Source of the DNA: an uncultured Sporosarcina sp.
GTDB taxonomy: Bacteria; Bacillota; Bacilli; Bacillales_A; Planococcaceae
Direction of reading: 5' to 3'
Length of the DNA stretch: 64,000 nt
Assembly (NCBI GenBank): GCA_948469885.1
Contig: CAOKMT010000003.1
Coordinates: 62,001-126,000 of the forward strand
Below, piece by piece: positions 42,443 to 51,576 of the stretch. Each line of letters opens with the position of its first letter. The stretch's first letter is position 1. The notes under the pieces were generated by a model. The model ran no database searches and was not told the DNA's origin. It worked only from the letters and a program-made list of their open reading frames with translations. The translations under genes were made by a program, and so were the position numbers.

Positions 42443-44401
42443 ATGTCTGATAAAACGATACTCGAGAAGGTTGAAGTCGCGGAAACGGAGTACGATGATG
42501 ATGGTGTTTTGAACACGAAGCTCCGTTCCTTAATGGGAGTGGCTGGGAAAGCCATTTCCATCATTGCGATTATTATGTCGTTGTTCCATTTATATACCGC
42601 GTTATTCGGTGTGTTTGAATCCATTTTGCAAAGGTCTGCGCATTTAGGCTTCGCGATGGTGCTGGTGTTCGCTATTTACAAGCCAACGAGCAAAGCGACG
42701 AAATCAGAACAAATCCCGTGGTATGACTGGTTATTCATTTTACTATCAATTGGCGTGTTTTCTTATTTTGTTATGAATGCGGAAGAAATCTCTTCCCGTA
42801 TGAGTTACATTGAGCAGCTGACGTCATTTGAAATCGCTTTAGGATTTGTGGGAGGATTACTATTAATAGAAGCAACACGAAGAGTGATCGGGAAGTCTTT
42901 GGTTATCATTATCGGTATCGCGATCATCTATGGATTTTGGGGACATTTGCTGAGCGGGACGCTTTCGCATCGCGAGTTTTCGACGATGTGGATCATCGAT
43001 CATCTTTTTTATACAGTGACAGGTGTTTTCAGTACACCGCTTGGCGTATCTGCCACATTCATTTTCATGTTCATTTTATTCGGTAAGATTTTGGAAGTCT
43101 CTGGGGCAGGTAAGTTTTTCATAGATTTATCTGTCGCGGGAATGGGCCAATATAGAGGAGGTCCTGCCAAAACTGCAATTATTGCAAGTTCCATTTTAGG
43201 GACGATATCCGGGAGTGCTGTCGCAAATACGGTAACGACGGGTGCATTTACGATTCCGTTGATGAAAAGGACAGGGTATAAAAAAGATTTTGCAGCAGCT
43301 GTTGAAGCGGTCGCTTCGACGGGCGGACAGATTATGCCGCCGATCATGGGGGCTTCCGCATTCATTATCGCTTCCTATTTGGGTGTCCCTTATATGGAAA
43401 TCGCGATTGCGGCTATCGTACCGGCGATTTTGTATTATGTATGTCTTTTTGTACAAGTCGATCTGAGAGCTAGACGCCGGGGCTTGGAAGGGTTGCCGAA
43501 AAGCGAATTGCCAGGCTTCTGGGGTGTCTTCAAATCAGGTTTTCTGTTTTTCGTTCCTTTGATTGTGATTGTTGTCATGTTGGCGATTGGCAGTTCACCG
43601 ATGAAAGCGGGACTTTATGCAATCATTGTCACGCTTTTAGTAGCAATGCTTGGAAAGGCGACGAGGGTCAAACCGAAAGCTTTAGTGAAAGCGCTTGACT
43701 TAGGTGCACGCGCTTCAGTTGAAACAGCCATCGCTTGTGCCGCTTCAGGACTTATCATCGGTATTATCGGCTTGACAGGTATCGGACTGAAGTTCAGTAG
43801 TATCATCATCGATCTTTCAGGCGGGATTTTATTTGTGACGCTTATCTTCACGATGGTGACAAGTATCGTCTTAGGAATGGGGTTACCGACGGTTGCCGCT
43901 TATATCGTCCAAGTTCCGTTGACGATCCCGGCTTTAATCACGCTCGGTGTATCACCGATGGCTGCACATTTATTCGTCTTCTATTTTGCGGCATTGTCTG
44001 CGATCACACCACCCGTTGCTCTTGCGGCGTTTGCGGCGGCAGGGATTGCTGGATCCGAACCGATGAAAACAGGGATGACTGCTGTTAAGCTCGGACTCGC
44101 GGCTTTCATCGTGCCATTTTTCTTCGTATACGGAGAGACGTTATTACTCGTTGGTAGCTGGCATGAGATTTTACTGTCTGTCATTACAGCAATCGTCGGA
44201 ATCATTGCCATTGCTTGTGCGGCAGAAGGCTGGTTCCTCAGACAATCGTTCTGGTATGAAAGAATTGTATTGTTTATCGGGGCTGTCTTGATGGTAATGC
44301 CTGGATTGATGACTGATATTGTAGGTATCGTTTTACTAGCCGCTGTCTATATGTACCAAAAAAGTTTCAGGACAAGTTACTTGAAAGAAACAATCGCATA
44401 A
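42443..44401 (+). CDS. TRAP transporter fused permease (4TM/12TM)
   Basis: A 652-aa membrane protein in which the small DctQ-like four-helix domain (about residues 1-180) and the large DctM-like domain are fused, the usual architecture for TAXI systems. Conserved DctM segments include SSILGTISGSAVANTVTTGAFTIPLMKRTGY, EAVASTGGQIMPPIMGASAF, VLGMGLPTVAAYIVQ and SAITPPVALAAFAAAGIAGS. ATG at 42443 follows GTAAGGGGTG. It drives Na+- or proton-coupled uptake with the TAXI protein before it, and possibly also with the orphan copy at 31031. A hairpin follows. Confidence 0.93.
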   Translation: MSDKTILEKVEVAETEYDDDGVLNTKLRSLMGVAGKAISIIAIIMSLFHLYTALFGVFESILQRSAHLGFAMVLVFAIYKPTSKATKSEQIPWYDWLFILLSIGVFSYFVMNAEEISSRMSYIEQLTSFEIALGFVGGLLLIEATRRVIGKSLVIIIGIAIIYGFWGHLLSGTLSHREFSTMWIIDHLFYTVTGVFSTPLGVSATFIFMFILFGKILEVSGAGKFFIDLSVAGMGQYRGGPAKTAIIASSILGTISGSAVANTVTTGAFTIPLMKRTGYKKDFAAAVEAVASTGGQIMPPIMGASAFIIASYLGVPYMEIAIAAIVPAILYYVCLFVQVDLRARRRGLEGLPKSELPGFWGVFKSGFLFFVPLIVIVVMLAIGSSPMKAGLYAIIVTLLVAMLGKATRVKPKALVKALDLGARASVETAIACAASGLIIGIIGLTGIGLKFSSIIIDLSGGILFVTLIFTMVTSIVLGMGLPTVAAYIVQVPLTIPALITLGVSPMAAHLFVFYFAALSAITPPVALAAFAAAGIAGSEPMKTGMTAVKLGLAAFIVPFFFVYGETLLLVGSWHEILLSVITAIVGIIAIACAAEGWFLRQSFWYERIVLFIGAVLMVMPGLMTDIVGIVLLAAVYMYQKSFRTSYLKETIA

Positions 44402-44407
44402 AAAAGA

Positions 44408-44447
44408 ACTTCGGCGCTTAAGGGTATCCAAAAGTGCCGGAGTGTTT
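44408..44447 (+). terminator. probable terminator after the TRAP permease
   Basis: ACTTCGGCGCTT at 44408-44419 pairs with AAGTGCCGGAGT at 44432-44443 (two G-T pairs), followed by GTTTG. The T-tract is weak, so some read-through into the beta-oxidation genes is possible. Confidence 0.55.
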
Positions 44448-44511
44448 GAAAGAAATCATCCATTTTGATGTGTGAAAGTAGATTATTGAAGTATTCAAGG
44501 AGGAAATAGTT

Positions 44512-45357
44512 ATGACGATTATTACTGTTGTAGGCTCGGGTGTAATGGGACGAGGGATTGCATATAACTGCGCGACGGCAGGATACAAAGTGTATCTTAA
44601 TGACTTGAACGATGAGATTTTGGCAAAAGCGAAAGATGAGATTGATACGTTATTGTCAACGAGTTTTGAAAAAGGGTTTCTAAAAGAAGAAGCATACAAT
44701 CACGCAAAAGAAAACCTTATCTATGAGTCCAAACTGGAAGAAGCGTCTAAAGATGCTGACTTAGTCATTGAAGCAGTTCTTGAAAAAATGGACTTGAAAA
44801 TTGAAGTGTTTAAAAAGCTGGATGCCATTTGTAAGCCGGAAACGGTGTTGGCGACGAATACATCGACGATGAGCCCTACTGAAATCGGTGCGCAAACAAC
44901 GCGTCCAGAAAAAGTTGTTGCGATGCACTTCTTCAATCCGGTTCACAAGATGAAACTGGTGGAAGTGATCCGCGGATTAGAAACTTCAGATGATACGGTG
45001 TCATTTGTGAAAGAGATTTCCACGACGATGAGAAAAGAAGCGGTCGAAGTGAATGAGTTCCCAGGTTTTGTTACTTCGAGAATGAACTGCTTAATCGGAA
45101 ATGAAGCGATGAACATGCTGATGGAAGGTGTCGCGTCAGCGGAAGATATCGATAAAGCGATGAAACTCGGATTAAACCATCCAATGGGTCCGCTCGAGCT
45201 TGCCGATTTGGTTGGACTCGACACAAGGCTACGAAATATGGAGTATTTATATGAAACACTTGGTGAAAAATACCGTCCATGTCCACTCTTAACGAAATAT
45301 GTGAAAGCAGGTCGACTCGGGAAGAAAAGCGGCAAAGGATTTTACGATTATAACTAA
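44512..45357 (+). CDS. 3-hydroxyacyl-CoA dehydrogenase (3-hydroxybutyryl-CoA dehydrogenase type)
   Basis: NAD(P)-dependent 3-hydroxyacyl-CoA dehydrogenase, 281 aa, single-domain type. The dinucleotide motif is VVGSGVMGRGIAYNCATAGY, the catalytic histidine region is AMHFFNPVHKMKLVEVIRG, and the C-terminal helical domain has NHPMGPLELADLVGLD. ATG at 44512 follows GGAGGAAAT. It is the first of four genes encoding a full beta-oxidation spiral, separated by 15-21 bases or overlapping. Length and sequence suit short-chain (C4-C6) substrates. Confidence 0.94.
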   Translation: MTIITVVGSGVMGRGIAYNCATAGYKVYLNDLNDEILAKAKDEIDTLLSTSFEKGFLKEEAYNHAKENLIYESKLEEASKDADLVIEAVLEKMDLKIEVFKKLDAICKPETVLATNTSTMSPTEIGAQTTRPEKVVAMHFFNPVHKMKLVEVIRGLETSDDTVSFVKEISTTMRKEAVEVNEFPGFVTSRMNCLIGNEAMNMLMEGVASAEDIDKAMKLGLNHPMGPLELADLVGLDTRLRNMEYLYETLGEKYRPCPLLTKYVKAGRLGKKSGKGFYDYN

Positions 45358-45372
45358 GGGAAGGGGATCGCA

Positions 45373-46155
45373 ATGATTACAACTTATAGCAATCTACTTG
45401 TGGAAAAGAAGGAAGGCATTATGTGGCTGACATTGAATCGACCGGATACAAGGAATGCCCTTGATGCACAAACACTTGAAGAAATTGAAGCCGCTTTTAC
45501 AGATGCTGAGGCGGATGAAATGGTTCGCGTTATTGTCGTGCAAGGTGCGGGTGGCAAATCATTCGCGGCCGGAGCGGACATTAAGCAATTGCATGAAAGG
45601 GAAGCGTTGGAAGCACTCATCCCAGGTATGCAAGGACTATACTCGAAAATCGAGAATTGCAGTAAAGTGACAATTGCCGCAGTGAATGGCTTTGCACTTG
45701 GTGGTGGTTGTGAACTAGCGATGGCTTGTGATATCCGGATTGCAACGAAAAACGCCAAGTTAGGCTTGCCGGAATTGAATTTGGGGATTATTCCGGGGGC
45801 TGGCGGTACGCAAAGACTGTCCAGAATTGTAGGGAAAGGCCGGGCGCTTGATATGATCTTGACAGGGAAAATCATAGACGGCGAAGAAGCGGAAAGAATC
45901 GGTCTCGTCAACTATTTTACTGATGAAGAGAATTTAGTAGAGAAAGCCGAAGCTGTCGCTGCCGATGTGATGAAAAAAGGTCCAGTCGCTGTCCAACTCG
46001 TCAAATTTGCGATTCATAAAGGATACGACGTCGATACGGATACGGCGATGTGGATTGAAAAACTTTCACAAGCCGTCGCGTTCGGTACAGAAGATAAAAA
46101 AGAAGGCACTTTGGCGTTTATTGAAAAAAGGAAGGCAGAATTTCAAAATAAATAA
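45373..46155 (+). CDS. enoyl-CoA hydratase (crotonase family)
   Basis: Crotonase-fold hydratase, 260 aa. Oxyanion-hole segments are FAAGADIKQL and GFALGGGCELAMACDIRIA. The catalytic glutamates lie in LGLPELNLGIIPGAGGTQRL, both positions retained, supporting true hydratase activity. ATG at 45373 follows AAGGGGATCG. It hydrates the enoyl-CoA produced by the acyl-CoA dehydrogenase downstream. Confidence 0.94.
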   Translation: MITTYSNLLVEKKEGIMWLTLNRPDTRNALDAQTLEEIEAAFTDAEADEMVRVIVVQGAGGKSFAAGADIKQLHEREALEALIPGMQGLYSKIENCSKVTIAAVNGFALGGGCELAMACDIRIATKNAKLGLPELNLGIIPGAGGTQRLSRIVGKGRALDMILTGKIIDGEEAERIGLVNYFTDEENLVEKAEAVAADVMKKGPVAVQLVKFAIHKGYDVDTDTAMWIEKLSQAVAFGTEDKKEGTLAFIEKRKAEFQNK

Positions 46156-46176
46156 TAGAACATAGGGGGAATACAA

Positions 46177-47337
46177 ATGGATTTTAATTTACCAGAAGAG
46201 ATTATGTTTTTAAAAGAGAACGTTAGAAAGTTCGTCCGTGAAGAGGTTGAAGCAGTTGCAATGGAAATTGAAGAGACGAATAATATTCCAAAAAGAATTG
46301 TAGATATGTCAAAAGAGATGGGGCTATTCAGTCTCGGTATTCCAGAAGAATACGGCGGTCTTGGACTGGACATGGTCGGAAAATGTGCAATTTATGAAGA
46401 ACTAGGAAAAACACATAATGGCTACACGACATTGCTTGGCGCACATACGGGTATTGGGACAGTCGGAATTGTGGAACTCGGAACAGAAGAACAGAAAAAG
46501 AAATACTTGCCGAAAATGGCGACTGGTGAGTGGATCGGTGCTTTCGCTTTAACTGAGCCAAGTGCAGGTTCAAATGCTGCGAATTTAAAAACGACTGCTG
46601 TTAAAAAAGGCGACAAGTACATTATTAATGGCTCTAAACATTACATAACGAACTCTGTTGACGGCCATGTGTTTACAGTGATGGCGGTGACAGATAGTTC
46701 AAAAGGTGCGAAAGGGATTACATCTTTTATTGTTGAAAAAGACTTCCCAGGATTCCAAGTTGGCGCTGTTGAAAAGAAAATGGGGCTGAAAGGTTCGCAT
46801 TCAGCTGAATTATTCTTTGACAATATGGAAGTTCCTGAAGAAAACGTTTTAGGCGAAGTGAACCAAGGTTATATTAATGCATTGAAAATTCTTGCCAATG
46901 GACGGGCAGGATTGGCTGCAAGGAACTTGGGTTCTTGTGAAAGATTATTAGAACACTGCCTTGAGTATGCACATGAAAGAAACCAGTTTGGAAAGCGTAT
47001 TGTCGATATTCAAGCAGTTGAGCATATGCTGGCGGAAATTAGTATGCAAATTGAAGTGTTGCGTTCTATGACTTATCGTGTCGCATGGATGACAGACCAG
47101 AATATGCGTGTCGTCAAAGAAGCAGCCATTGCGAAACTTTTCGGGTCGGAAGTATACAACAAAGTGGCAGATCTCGCTGTTCAAATTCACGGTGGAATTG
47201 GCTATATGTCAGACTATCCAATCGAAAGATATTACCGCGATGCAAGAATTACGAAAATTTACGAAGGTACATCCGAGATTCAAAGAAATATTATTGCAGG
47301 CGAATTAAAACGCGATTTTAAACATAAGGAGGGTTAA
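46177..47337 (+). CDS. acyl-CoA dehydrogenase
   Basis: FAD-dependent acyl-CoA dehydrogenase, 386 aa. The FAD/substrate signature [18 protein letters not shown] and the C-terminal [16 protein letters not shown] containing the catalytic glutamate are intact, as is [32 protein letters not shown] at 46177 follows ATAGGGGGAATAC. The stop overlaps the next ATG region (TAATGATG). Electron acceptor ETF is not encoded in this window. Confidence 0.95.
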   Translation: MDFNLPEEIMFLKENVRKFVREEVEAVAMEIEETNNIPKRIVDMSKEMGLFSLGIPEEYGGLGLDMVGKCAIYEELGKTHNGYTTLLGAHTGIGTVGIVELGTEEQKKKYLPKMATGEWIGAFALTEPSAGSNAANLKTTAVKKGDKYIINGSKHYITNSVDGHVFTVMAVTDSSKGAKGITSFIVEKDFPGFQVGAVEKKMGLKGSHSAELFFDNMEVPEENVLGEVNQGYINALKILANGRAGLAARNLGSCERLLEHCLEYAHERNQFGKRIVDIQAVEHMLAEISMQIEVLRSMTYRVAWMTDQNMRVVKEAAIAKLFGSEVYNKVADLAVQIHGGIGYMSDYPIERYYRDARITKIYEGTSEIQRNIIAGELKRDFKHKEG

Positions 47338-47339
47338 TG

Positions 47340-48527
47340 ATGAGAGATACTTATATTGTAGAATCGGTAAGAACGGCAATCGGTAAAATGGGGGGAACGA
47401 TGAAAGACATTCCGGTCGATCATCTTGGAGAAATTGTTATTAAAGAATTGATGGCGAGAACGGGAAAGGAAATTGAAGTTGACGAAGTGATTTTAGGGCA
47501 GGCGAAGCAAAGTGCCGACACTTCTAACTTGGCACGTTTAGCTGCATTGCGTGCGGAACTTCCGGTATCCGTTCCAGGTTACACAGTCCACCGCCAATGT
47601 GGTTCTGGCCTTCAGGCGATCAATAACGGTGATCAGCAAATTAAACTAGGTTTATCCGATGTGGTCATTGCAGGGGGAGCGGAAAGTATGAGTACAGCCC
47701 CTTATTATATTCGCAATGCAAGATATGGATTCGGTGCAGGGAACGGCTTGTTATTAGATCCCAATACGGAAAGTCAACCATGCTCGCAGCCCGCGGAAAA
47801 GTACGGCAATTTGACGATGGGTTACACGGCTGAAAATCTAGCTGAACAATATAATATTTCAAGAGAAGCGCAAGATGAGTTCGCGAAAAGAAGTCAGGAA
47901 TTAGCTGAAAAAGCAATTCAAGAAGGCAAATTCAAAGATGAAATCGTCCCTGTGGAAATTAAAGAAAGAAAAAGTAGTTTCCTCTATGACACGGACGAGC
48001 ATCCACGTAATTCTTCATTAGAACAGTTGGCAAAGCTTCGCGCAGTATTTAAAGAGGGCGGCTCTGTAACAGCTGGGAATGCAAGCGGTCGTAATGACGG
48101 GGCATCGGTCGTTTTGATGATGTCCGAAGATAAAATGAATGAGTATGGTTTGAAGCCGAAAGCGAAAATTATTGCGCAAGCAGTGAGCGGGGTTTCTCCT
48201 GAAATTATGGGCATCGGGCCAGTTACATCGACGCAAAAAGCATTGGAGCAATGCGGTTTGACGATCGATGATATCGACTTAATCGAGCTGAATGAAGCGT
48301 TTGCCGCACAAGCATTGTCGGTCATTCAAGAAGCAGGAATGGACATTGACAAAGTGAATGTTAATGGTGGAGTAATCGCTTTAGGTCATCCAATCGGTGC
48401 GACAGGGGCTATTCTGATGACGAAATTACTAAGCGAAATGGCAAGAAGAGGCTCAAAATATGGACTTGTCACTCTTTGTATCGGTGGGGGACAAGGCATT
48501 ACGACAATTGTAGAAAATCTTCAATAA
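47340..48527 (+). CDS. acetyl-CoA C-acyltransferase (thiolase)
   Basis: Thiolase of 395 aa that cleaves 3-oxoacyl-CoA with CoA, or condenses two acetyl-CoA. The nucleophile cysteine lies in VHRQCGSGLQAI, the histidine in NGGVIALGHPIGATGA, and the second cysteine in LCIGGGQG. ATG at 47340 has 7-base spacing to AAGGAGG; the ATG at 47337, overlapping the previous stop, is an alternative adding one residue. It is the last gene of the beta-oxidation set, before a weak terminator. Confidence 0.95.
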   Translation: MRDTYIVESVRTAIGKMGGTMKDIPVDHLGEIVIKELMARTGKEIEVDEVILGQAKQSADTSNLARLAALRAELPVSVPGYTVHRQCGSGLQAINNGDQQIKLGLSDVVIAGGAESMSTAPYYIRNARYGFGAGNGLLLDPNTESQPCSQPAEKYGNLTMGYTAENLAEQYNISREAQDEFAKRSQELAEKAIQEGKFKDEIVPVEIKERKSSFLYDTDEHPRNSSLEQLAKLRAVFKEGGSVTAGNASGRNDGASVVLMMSEDKMNEYGLKPKAKIIAQAVSGVSPEIMGIGPVTSTQKALEQCGLTIDDIDLIELNEAFAAQALSVIQEAGMDIDKVNVNGGVIALGHPIGATGAILMTKLLSEMARRGSKYGLVTLCIGGGQGITTIVENLQ

Positions 48528-48538
48528 ACAAAGTGTTA

Positions 48539-48570
48539 GGTAAGAGTCTGTCAAGGCTCTTACCTTCTTA
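48539..48570 (+). terminator. weak terminator or attenuator after thiolase
   Basis: GGTAAGAG at 48539-48546 pairs with CTCTTACC at 48557-48564, followed by TTCTTA. The tail is short. Confidence 0.5.
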
Positions 48571-48611
48571 CGATATAAATGATTTTAAATTTAAGTTAGA
48601 GGAGGTTCCTA

Positions 48612-49613
48612 ATGATGTCATTTCATATCGTTCAAATTTTACCGATGTATCATCCCGACGGCGAGGAAACATTGAATCGATTAGCGGATGTGAAAAAGTT
48701 CGATACCTTCGATGAACAGGAAATTATTACATACTTGAAAAGTCACCACGTCGACGGCATTATTTTGAGAGCACCGGTTAGAATTACACGTACCATTTTG
48801 GATCATTGTCAAAATGTGAAAGCCATTTCAGGTGGCGGCATCGGTTTGGATAATATCGATGTCGAGTACGCAACGAGTAAAGGGATAAAAATTTTACACG
48901 CACCCAAAATTAATAGCCAAGCGACAGCGGAACATGCTGTTGCACTTATGCTAGCGGTGATGAAAGATATTACGATTTTCGATAAAGAAACGAGAAAAGG
49001 AAATTTTTCTTATCGGGACGGTAAATATACGACGGAACTACAAGGAAAAACGTTAGGCCTTGTAGGATTAGGCTCAATCGCCCAAAAAGTAGCGAAAATG
49101 ATGGCGCTCGGTTTTGATATGGATGTGCTCGCCTATGTCCGAACGATTGGACCTGAAAGACAGCAACTTGCGGACGCTCTCGGCATCCAATTGACGACTT
49201 CCATGGAAGAAGTGTTCAGCAAAAGTGATGTAATTTCGCTTCACATTCCCCTGACAGCGGATACGAAGGAAATAATCGATGAAAAAATGTTCAACTTGAT
49301 GAAAGACAGTGCAGTTCTCGTTAACACGGGACGAGGCGGACTCATCAATGAACAAGATATGGTGAACGCGTTGAAAGAAGGAAAATTCCACCGGGCTGGC
49401 ATCGATGTCTTTGCAACCGAGCCACCCGGAGAGAATCACCCTTTTTACGACATAGCTGAAATTACAATGACTCCCCACATTGGCGGCATTAGTATAGAAG
49501 CGGCACAACTCACCTCCGTGACGATTGCGGAAAATTTAATAAAAGCGATTGAAGGTGAATCGCTGCCAGTCATCGCCAATTTGAAGCAATTGGAATCGGT
49601 TGGAAGGAGTTGA
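48612..49613 (+). CDS. D-isomer-specific 2-hydroxyacid dehydrogenase
   Basis: NAD-dependent D-2-hydroxyacid dehydrogenase, 333 aa. The NAD motif is GLVGLGSIAQKVAKMMALGFD. The catalytic Arg lies in VNTGRGGLIN, Glu in FATEPPGENHPF, and His in TPHIGGISIEAA. ATG at 48612 (or 48615) follows AGAGGAGG. It resembles phosphoglycerate-dehydrogenase-like members, but lacks the C-terminal ACT domain of biosynthetic SerA. It could reduce a 2-oxoacid linked to the neighbouring pathway. The thioesterase gene begins just after its stop. Confidence 0.9.
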   Translation: MMSFHIVQILPMYHPDGEETLNRLADVKKFDTFDEQEIITYLKSHHVDGIILRAPVRITRTILDHCQNVKAISGGGIGLDNIDVEYATSKGIKILHAPKINSQATAEHAVALMLAVMKDITIFDKETRKGNFSYRDGKYTTELQGKTLGLVGLGSIAQKVAKMMALGFDMDVLAYVRTIGPERQQLADALGIQLTTSMEEVFSKSDVISLHIPLTADTKEIIDEKMFNLMKDSAVLVNTGRGGLINEQDMVNALKEGKFHRAGIDVFATEPPGENHPFYDIAEITMTPHIGGISIEAAQLTSVTIAENLIKAIEGESLPVIANLKQLESVGRS

Positions 49614-49620
49614 AGAGACA

Positions 49621-50043
49621 GTGGACAGTTATTTAGCTAAAGTGAGAAAAGATTTCGAAGGAAGTCCATATTGGAAGTTTTTAGGATTAGAAGTTAAAGA
49701 ATTGAGGGAAGGGCATGTCGAACTCCGATTACCGTATAACGCTTCGTTCGGGAATGTGAGTGAATTGGTTCATGGCGGCGCGCTCGCTTCCATTTTGGAT
49801 ATGTCAATGGGGATGCTCGGGCGGTCACTCGGATATGACAAAGTCATGACATTGCATATGAATATTCAATTCCTGAAAGCTGTGGAGAAGGGGGACATCT
49901 ATTCGGAAGCCTCTATGATTAACGAAGGTCGCAGTACTTCGCTCCTTCAAGTAAAACTGTACGATGAAGAAAGAAATATTGTTGCGCATAGTACAGGAAC
50001 ATTTAGATTGACGAAGAATAAAGAAGATAAGTCAGCAAAATAA
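49621..50043 (+). CDS. PaaI-type hotdog-fold thioesterase
   Basis: Hotdog-fold acyl-CoA thioesterase, 140 aa. The family motif is VHGGALASILDMSMGM, with the N-terminal FLGLEVKELREGHVELRLPY. The frame begins with TTG at 49600 inside the previous gene, but GTG at 49621, 11 bases after AAGGAG, gives the expected N-terminus. It may release stalled CoA esters from the beta-oxidation or CoA-transferase pathway. A terminator follows at 50063. Confidence 0.9.
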   Translation: MDSYLAKVRKDFEGSPYWKFLGLEVKELREGHVELRLPYNASFGNVSELVHGGALASILDMSMGMLGRSLGYDKVMTLHMNIQFLKAVEKGDIYSEASMINEGRSTSLLQVKLYDEERNIVAHSTGTFRLTKNKEDKSAK

Positions 50044-50062
50044 ATATGCTTCACATCGTTTG

Positions 50063-50098
50063 AAATCCCGTTTCGTATGCCGAAGCGGGATTTTTTAC
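50063..50098 (+). terminator. rho-independent terminator
   Basis: AATCCCGTTTCG at 50064-50075 pairs with CGAAGCGGGATT at 50081-50092 (one G-T pair), followed by TTTTACTT. It ends the thioesterase unit. Confidence 0.88.
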
Positions 50099-50278
50099 TT
50101 GTGTAGACATGGTTTCTAAAGTTAACTTTATTGACCTAGCAAACTATTCCTCTTTCCGTCATTATATGAATAAAGGTAAGAATATTCAAAACATATTGAT
50201 AATATAGGTCGGACGATATATAATAAGCTTAATGGACGGATATAATTAAAAGCAATTTAACATTAACTAACAACTAAA

Positions 50279-50292
50279 TGATAGCGCTTTCA
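50279..50292 (+). promoter_or_regulatory. cre site (CcpA binding), perfect consensus
   Basis: TGATAGCGCTTTCA matches TGWNANCGNTNWCA at every fixed position. It lies about 75 bases before the lysine-dehydrogenase-like gene, in an otherwise AT-rich 270-base leader, suggesting carbon catabolite repression of this unit. Confidence 0.75.
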
Positions 50293-50368
50293 TTCCGGTT
50301 GGGAGGTGAAAGGGAGAGAAAAGGATGGGATAAGTAGAAAATGATATGAAGCGAAAGGGGAATTGGGA

Positions 50369-51526
50369 ATGAGAATATTTGTATTAGGTGCAGGGTTAAT
50401 GGGGAAAGAAGTAGCTCGGGATTCAATCAAAAATCCTCAAGTTGAACAAGTGACAATCGGGGATCTTGATATAAAAAGAGCAGAAGAAGTGTGTAAACAA
50501 TTGAAAAGTGACAAATTACTAGCGTTGTCGATCAATGCATCGAACGAAGCTGAATTTATAGAGAAAATTAAAGGTTATGATGTGCTTGTCAATGCTTCTG
50601 TCTATACGCTCAATGAAGCGGTTGCTAGAATGGCTATTAAAGCAGGCGTAAATGCAGTAGATTTAGGCGGAAACGTAAATAATATTGCACAAAAAATTTT
50701 GGGGTTAGATCAAGAAGCTAAAAAGGCCGGGATCACTTACATTACCGAACTTGGAGTCGCACCGGGGTTAGCAAATGTGCTCGTTGGCTATGGTGCGGAG
50801 AAGTTCGATGAGTTACAATCTTTAAAATTAAGAGTAGGAGGCATTCCAGTGATTCCTGAGCCTCCATTAGAATATAACCAAGTCTATTCAATAGAAGGAA
50901 TTCTATATCAATATGAAGGTGAATCGACCATCATCCGTGAGGGCGAAAAGCAAACTGTTCCGACATTAACTGAAATTGAAGAAATTCATTTCGATGGATT
51001 TAAACCATTGGAAGCCTTCCATAGTGCCGGGGGAACATCGACATTTCCGGATACGTTTCCAAGTTTGAAACATTTGGATTATAAAACGATCCGGTACCAA
51101 GGACATGCAGAAAAGTTTAAATTGCTTTCCGATTTAAACTTGCTTCGTGATGACTATACGGTTGAATTAAATGGTCAACAAATAAAGCCGCGTGATGTAT
51201 TTGCAAAAGTGCTAGAACCGATCATTGAACTTGGTGAAAAAGAAGATGTCGTCCTAGTTAGAGTCATGTTGGAGGGGATTCAAGATGGACAGCCGGCTTC
51301 GACTGAGTTTGAATTAATCGCCCATTACGACCGGGAGAACAAGGTGACGGCTATGGCCTGTTCAACGGCATATAGTATTTCGGTCGTCGCACAAATGATC
51401 GGTAGCGGACTTATCAATGAAAAAGGGGTTTTTGCACCTGAACAAATTGTTCCCGGGGAAACGTTTATTAAAGAAATGGCAAATCGCGGAGTGGATATAA
51501 AAGAGACAACCTCTGTTCTTAATTAA
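50369..51526 (+). CDS. saccharopine dehydrogenase family protein, probable lysine 6-dehydrogenase
   Basis: NAD(P)-binding oxidoreductase of 385 aa. The Rossmann motif is IFVLGAGLMGKEVARD, followed by YDVLVNASVYTLNEAVARMAIKAGVNAVDLGG. The C-terminal saccharopine-reductase-like domain includes ITELGVAPGLANVLVGYGAE. Length and layout match the L-lysine 6-dehydrogenases of Geobacillus, which oxidise lysine to a semialdehyde/piperideine. ATG at 50369 is 8 bases after AAAGGGG; TTG at 50363 is too close. A cre site upstream and a transporter gene downstream support a catabolic role. Another saccharopine-family activity is possible. Confidence 0.8.
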   Translation: MRIFVLGAGLMGKEVARDSIKNPQVEQVTIGDLDIKRAEEVCKQLKSDKLLALSINASNEAEFIEKIKGYDVLVNASVYTLNEAVARMAIKAGVNAVDLGGNVNNIAQKILGLDQEAKKAGITYITELGVAPGLANVLVGYGAEKFDELQSLKLRVGGIPVIPEPPLEYNQVYSIEGILYQYEGESTIIREGEKQTVPTLTEIEEIHFDGFKPLEAFHSAGGTSTFPDTFPSLKHLDYKTIRYQGHAEKFKLLSDLNLLRDDYTVELNGQQIKPRDVFAKVLEPIIELGEKEDVVLVRVMLEGIQDGQPASTEFELIAHYDRENKVTAMACSTAYSISVVAQMIGSGLINEKGVFAPEQIVPGETFIKEMANRGVDIKETTSVLN

Positions 51527-51576
51527 CTGTTGGACCGCATAAGATAACCAATAGCAGAATAGGAGTGACTTGTTAT

